This document shows, one piece after another, positions 38,250-41,087 of a stretch of DNA of 41,087 bases. Origin of the DNA: an uncultured Prochlorococcus sp. (lineage in GTDB: Bacteria; Cyanobacteriota; Cyanobacteriia; PCC-6307; Cyanobiaceae). The stretch lies in assembly GCA_902535025.1 (NCBI GenBank), contig CACARV010000003.1:1-41087 (forward strand), in the 5' to 3' direction. A model generated the notes under the pieces. That model ran no database searches. It saw nothing but the letters and a program-made list of their open reading frames with translations, and was not told where the DNA came from. Numbering within the stretch: position 1 is the first letter of the stretch; every line of letters begins with the position of its first letter. The translations under genes and the position numbers were made by a program.

Positions 38250-39002
38250 TTACGCAATTAGTGAGTAGTAAAAAATTAAAAAAATATAGAAAATAAGAAT
38301 ATTCAAAAAGGTTATCAGATCAGCTTTTTGCGGTAAGTGAACCATCCAATCGCTTAAATTTGTTTTATAGGATAGAAAAGACCATATAAAGTAAGTTATT
38401 TCTATAGCAAACAAAATATACACATTAATTAAATCTATCTCATTAAAACCAAAATATCCATAAAAATAAAAATGATCATCAATCTTAAAATTATTAATTT
38501 GTAGGTACCAAATAAAAAAAGAAATCAAGATAAAATTTACTAACATTAATTTCTTAAAGAAAAGCCTAAATTTCTTCAGAATTAATAAGATAGAAATAAA
38601 AGGTATGAGTAAACTTAACTGAAAAAAATCAGGATGTTGTACTTTAATTCCTTCGAGAAATATCTTAGATATAAGATCATAATTTATAAATAAATAATAA
38701 ACTATTAAGTACGAAAAAATTATCAAATTTATTGCTACTAAGAAAAATAATGCTTTTCCTTTAATTATTATTCTATTATGAATTTTATTTTTATTGAATT
38801 TATAGTATGTAAAGTTATTTAATGAGTTTAAACATATTAAGAATGGGCATATAGTACCGCTCAAATAGTAAAGAATTGAATAAAAAGAAATATTATTTAT
38901 ATTGAATAAATACAAATTAAACCATTGTTTTTGAACAAGTGGAAGTAAAAGCAAGAATGAGAGTGTAAGTATCAAACTTGTTGTGTTTTTTTTAATTATC
39001 AA
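38250..39002 (-). CDS. multi-pass membrane protein of unknown function
   Basis: 250 aa, repeated hydrophobic segments; downstream of and co-directional with the ftsH-like gene. Confidence 0.75.
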   Translation of the reverse strand: MIIKKNTTSLILTLSFLLLLPLVQKQWFNLYLFNINNISFYSILYYLSGTICPFLICLNSLNNFTYYKFNKNKIHNRIIIKGKALFFLVAINLIIFSYLIVYYLFINYDLISKIFLEGIKVQHPDFFQLSLLIPFISILLILKKFRLFFKKLMLVNFILISFFIWYLQINNFKIDDHFYFYGYFGFNEIDLINVYILFAIEITYFIWSFLSYKTNLSDWMVHLPQKADLITFLNILIFYIFLIFYYSLIA

Positions 39003-39042
39003 GAAGAATATATTATTTTTTATTTAACTTAAAGTAATTAAA

Positions 39043-40797
39043 TCAAACTTTCAACAATTCAGAAGTCTCTGTTTTAAATAATTGTCTATCTATAGTTTCT
39101 TGATTTAAAAGTATTTCAACTAATTTATCTAATAAAACTCTATTTTTTTCCAAAATTTCTATTGAATTTTTTAATGATACTTTAGAAATCTTTATAATTT
39201 CATTATCAATTCTAGAACTAGTATTATCTGCTATGAGAGACTTTCTTTTAAATAGTCCATCACCTAAATATATTTCATTATTATCAGGTTCCATAGAAAC
39301 TGGACCAATAATTGAAAATCCATATTTTGTAACCATTTCTCTAACTATATTTGTCGCATAAGAAATATTATATATTGAGCATTGTGTGATTTCACTTTTA
39401 CCAAAAACTATTGTTTCCGCTGCTCTTCCTGCTAGTGCAATTTCAATTTTTGAAAACAATATTCTTTTTGAAATCAAACCACTAGAAATCAAATCCTCAT
39501 CTGGACAAATTTTTGTACAACCTCCCAAAGATCCGGATCTAGGTAAAATTGTAATTTTATCTACTGATTCAATTCCATTTCTTACGGCAGATACAATTGC
39601 TTTGCCCACTTCATTATAAGCAATAATTTTTTTCATATTAGGAGAAGTTATTAGTGAGCTCCTCAACCCAATCGTAATTTTATCTAGAGCACTTTCTATA
39701 TGATGATCAGTGATAAATTTTGATTCATTTCTTGCACAGTGAATAGCACTTTCATTCATTAAATTTGCAAGATCTGCTCCAGAAAATCCAACTGTTCTTG
39801 AAGCCCAATACCCTAAGTCAACTTTTTTTGAGAGTGGTTTTGAAAGAGAATGAACTGAAAGTATTTTTTTTCTACCATCTAAATCTGGAAGCATTACTTC
39901 TATTTTTCTATCAAATCTTCCTGGTCTCAATAAAGCGGCGTCAAGTATATCAGGTCTATTTGTCGCTGCCAAAACAATAATCCCTGAATTATCAGCAAAA
40001 CCATCTAATTCCGTTAAAAGCTGATTAAGAGTTTGTTCTCTTTCATCATTTCCACCTCCGACACCAGATCCTCTTTGCCTGCCAATAGAATCTATTTCAT
40101 CAATAAAAATGATGCAGGGAGATTTTTCCTTTGCCTTAAGGAATAGATCTCGCACTCGACTTGCACCAACCCCAACAAAAAGTTCAACAAATTCTGATGC
40201 TGCTATAGAAATAAAAGGAACTCCTGATTCACCAGCAATAGCTTTAGCCAATAATGTTTTGCCTGTTCCGGGAGGACCTATTAAAAGAACTCCTTTGGGA
40301 ACTTTTGCACCAAGATTTTGAAACTTTTTTGGTTCCTTCAAAAAAGCTATTACCTCTTTTAATTCTTCAGCAGCTTCGGGAACACCAGCTACATCTTCAA
40401 ACCTCGTTTCTACATCATCAATAGTTACAAATTTAGTTTGATTTTTGGTAAAGCCAAAAGCCCTAGAAGCTAATTTTGACGTACTCCTAAGGATTAAAAC
40501 TATAGCTAATATAAAAATTAAAAAAATACTAATTGAAGCAAATGAATTAGCTGCTGCAGATTCTTTTCTACTATTGTTAACAGTAAGTTCAACTTTATTT
40601 TCAGTGGCCTTTTCAAGGATTAATTGATCATTATATAGGATAGGAATCTTAATTTTATCCCCATTTTTATAGAGAACATCAATCTCCCTCTGCCTAGGGT
40701 AATAAAATATGGACTCAATATTCCCCGATTCTATATCTTCTAGAAGATCCGAATAACTTGATTTAGAATTTGAATATGAAAATTTTGAACTAAACAC
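39043..40797 (-). CDS. FtsH-family AAA+ protein with degenerate protease active site (predicted pseudoprotease)
   Basis: Walker A GPPGTGKT, Walker [10 protein letters not shown], pore [31 protein letters not shown] all present; HEXXH position reads NEVGK. Confidence 0.93.
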   Translation of the reverse strand: MFSSKFSYSNSKSSYSDLLEDIESGNIESIFYYPRQREIDVLYKNGDKIKIPILYNDQLILEKATENKVELTVNNSRKESAAANSFASISIFLIFILAIVLILRSTSKLASRAFGFTKNQTKFVTIDDVETRFEDVAGVPEAAEELKEVIAFLKEPKKFQNLGAKVPKGVLLIGPPGTGKTLLAKAIAGESGVPFISIAASEFVELFVGVGASRVRDLFLKAKEKSPCIIFIDEIDSIGRQRGSGVGGGNDEREQTLNQLLTELDGFADNSGIIVLAATNRPDILDAALLRPGRFDRKIEVMLPDLDGRKKILSVHSLSKPLSKKVDLGYWASRTVGFSGADLANLMNESAIHCARNESKFITDHHIESALDKITIGLRSSLITSPNMKKIIAYNEVGKAIVSAVRNGIESVDKITILPRSGSLGGCTKICPDEDLISSGLISKRILFSKIEIALAGRAAETIVFGKSEITQCSIYNISYATNIVREMVTKYGFSIIGPVSMEPDNNEIYLGDGLFKRKSLIADNTSSRIDNEIIKISKVSLKNSIEILEKNRVLLDKLVEILLNQETIDRQLFKTETSELLKV

Positions 40798-40806
40798 TAA
40801 TCCTAG

Positions 40807-40893
40807 TAAGTGGTTAATAAAGCATATATGCTTATTTAAAAAATTGACTTGCTTACACAGAATATACTAAAAAATTTTGGAGATAACCACTTA
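40807..40893. promoter_or_regulatory. divergent ftsH-like/rpmF intergenic region with a 10-bp inverted repeat bracketing a 14-bp palindrome
   Basis: TAAGTGGTTA (40807-40816), AAGCATATATGCTT (40820-40833), TAACCACTTA (40884-40893). Confidence 0.5.
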
Positions 40894-40929
40894 AGGGTTA
40901 TATTATGTATATGAAAACAAAGAAAACGA

Positions 40930-41087
40930 ATGGCTGTACCAAAGAAGAAAAAATCCAAGAGCAAAAGAAACCATAGGCATGCAGTTTGGAAAGGGAAAGC
41001 TGCCTTAGCCGCCCAAAAAGCAATCTCACTTGGTAAATCAGTTTTAACTGGTAAAGCTCAAGGATTTGTTTATCCTATCGATGAAGA
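40930..41087 (+). CDS. rpmF: 50S ribosomal protein L32 (truncated by window edge)
   Basis: [52 protein letters not shown]. Confidence 0.95.
   Translation, partial: MAVPKKKKSKSKRNHRHAVWKGKAALAAQKAISLGKSVLTGKAQGFVYPIDE

Noticed and set aside
39386-40627. Plus-strand ORFs within the ftsH-like gene
   Set aside because: Antisense shadows of conserved AAA+ coding sequence.

Overview
AT-rich, tightly packed cyanobacterial chromosome segment. Gene content and small gene sizes most resemble a high-light Prochlorococcus; this is an inference, no search was run. Most of the window is conserved housekeeping: argC(partial)-purN, pgi, leuS, dapF, cysteine desulfurase, DUF1995, dacB, coaD, flavin reductase, uvrC, hemJ, PHP, cobN, ilvE, metH, pheT, rpmG, rpsR, RNB nuclease, metG, lptC-like, CCB2/CCB4-like, cobU, trmL, tRNA-Met(CAT), clpS, 2-Cys Prx, ftsH-like, rpmF(partial). 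The less ordinary parts are: (1) a ribbon-helix-helix (RHH) / J-domain fusion gene followed by three ~50-bp copies of a phased AGWCT array (12/12/11-bp steps), two of which bracket a small secreted-protein cassette; (2) a region of very small genes after tRNA-Met/clpS, including an RHH regulator bounded by 13-bp inverted repeats, with three AGTGNNNCACT pseudo-palindromes, two of them flanking a TATAAT box; (3) an FtsH homolog with intact AAA+ motifs whose zinc-protease ligands are all replaced (HEXXH becomes NEVGK, distal Asp becomes Asn), with an unusual N-terminus and a palindrome-rich divergent promoter shared with rpmF. Several small ORFs below the supplied track's apparent cutoff (about 60 aa) were read by hand.
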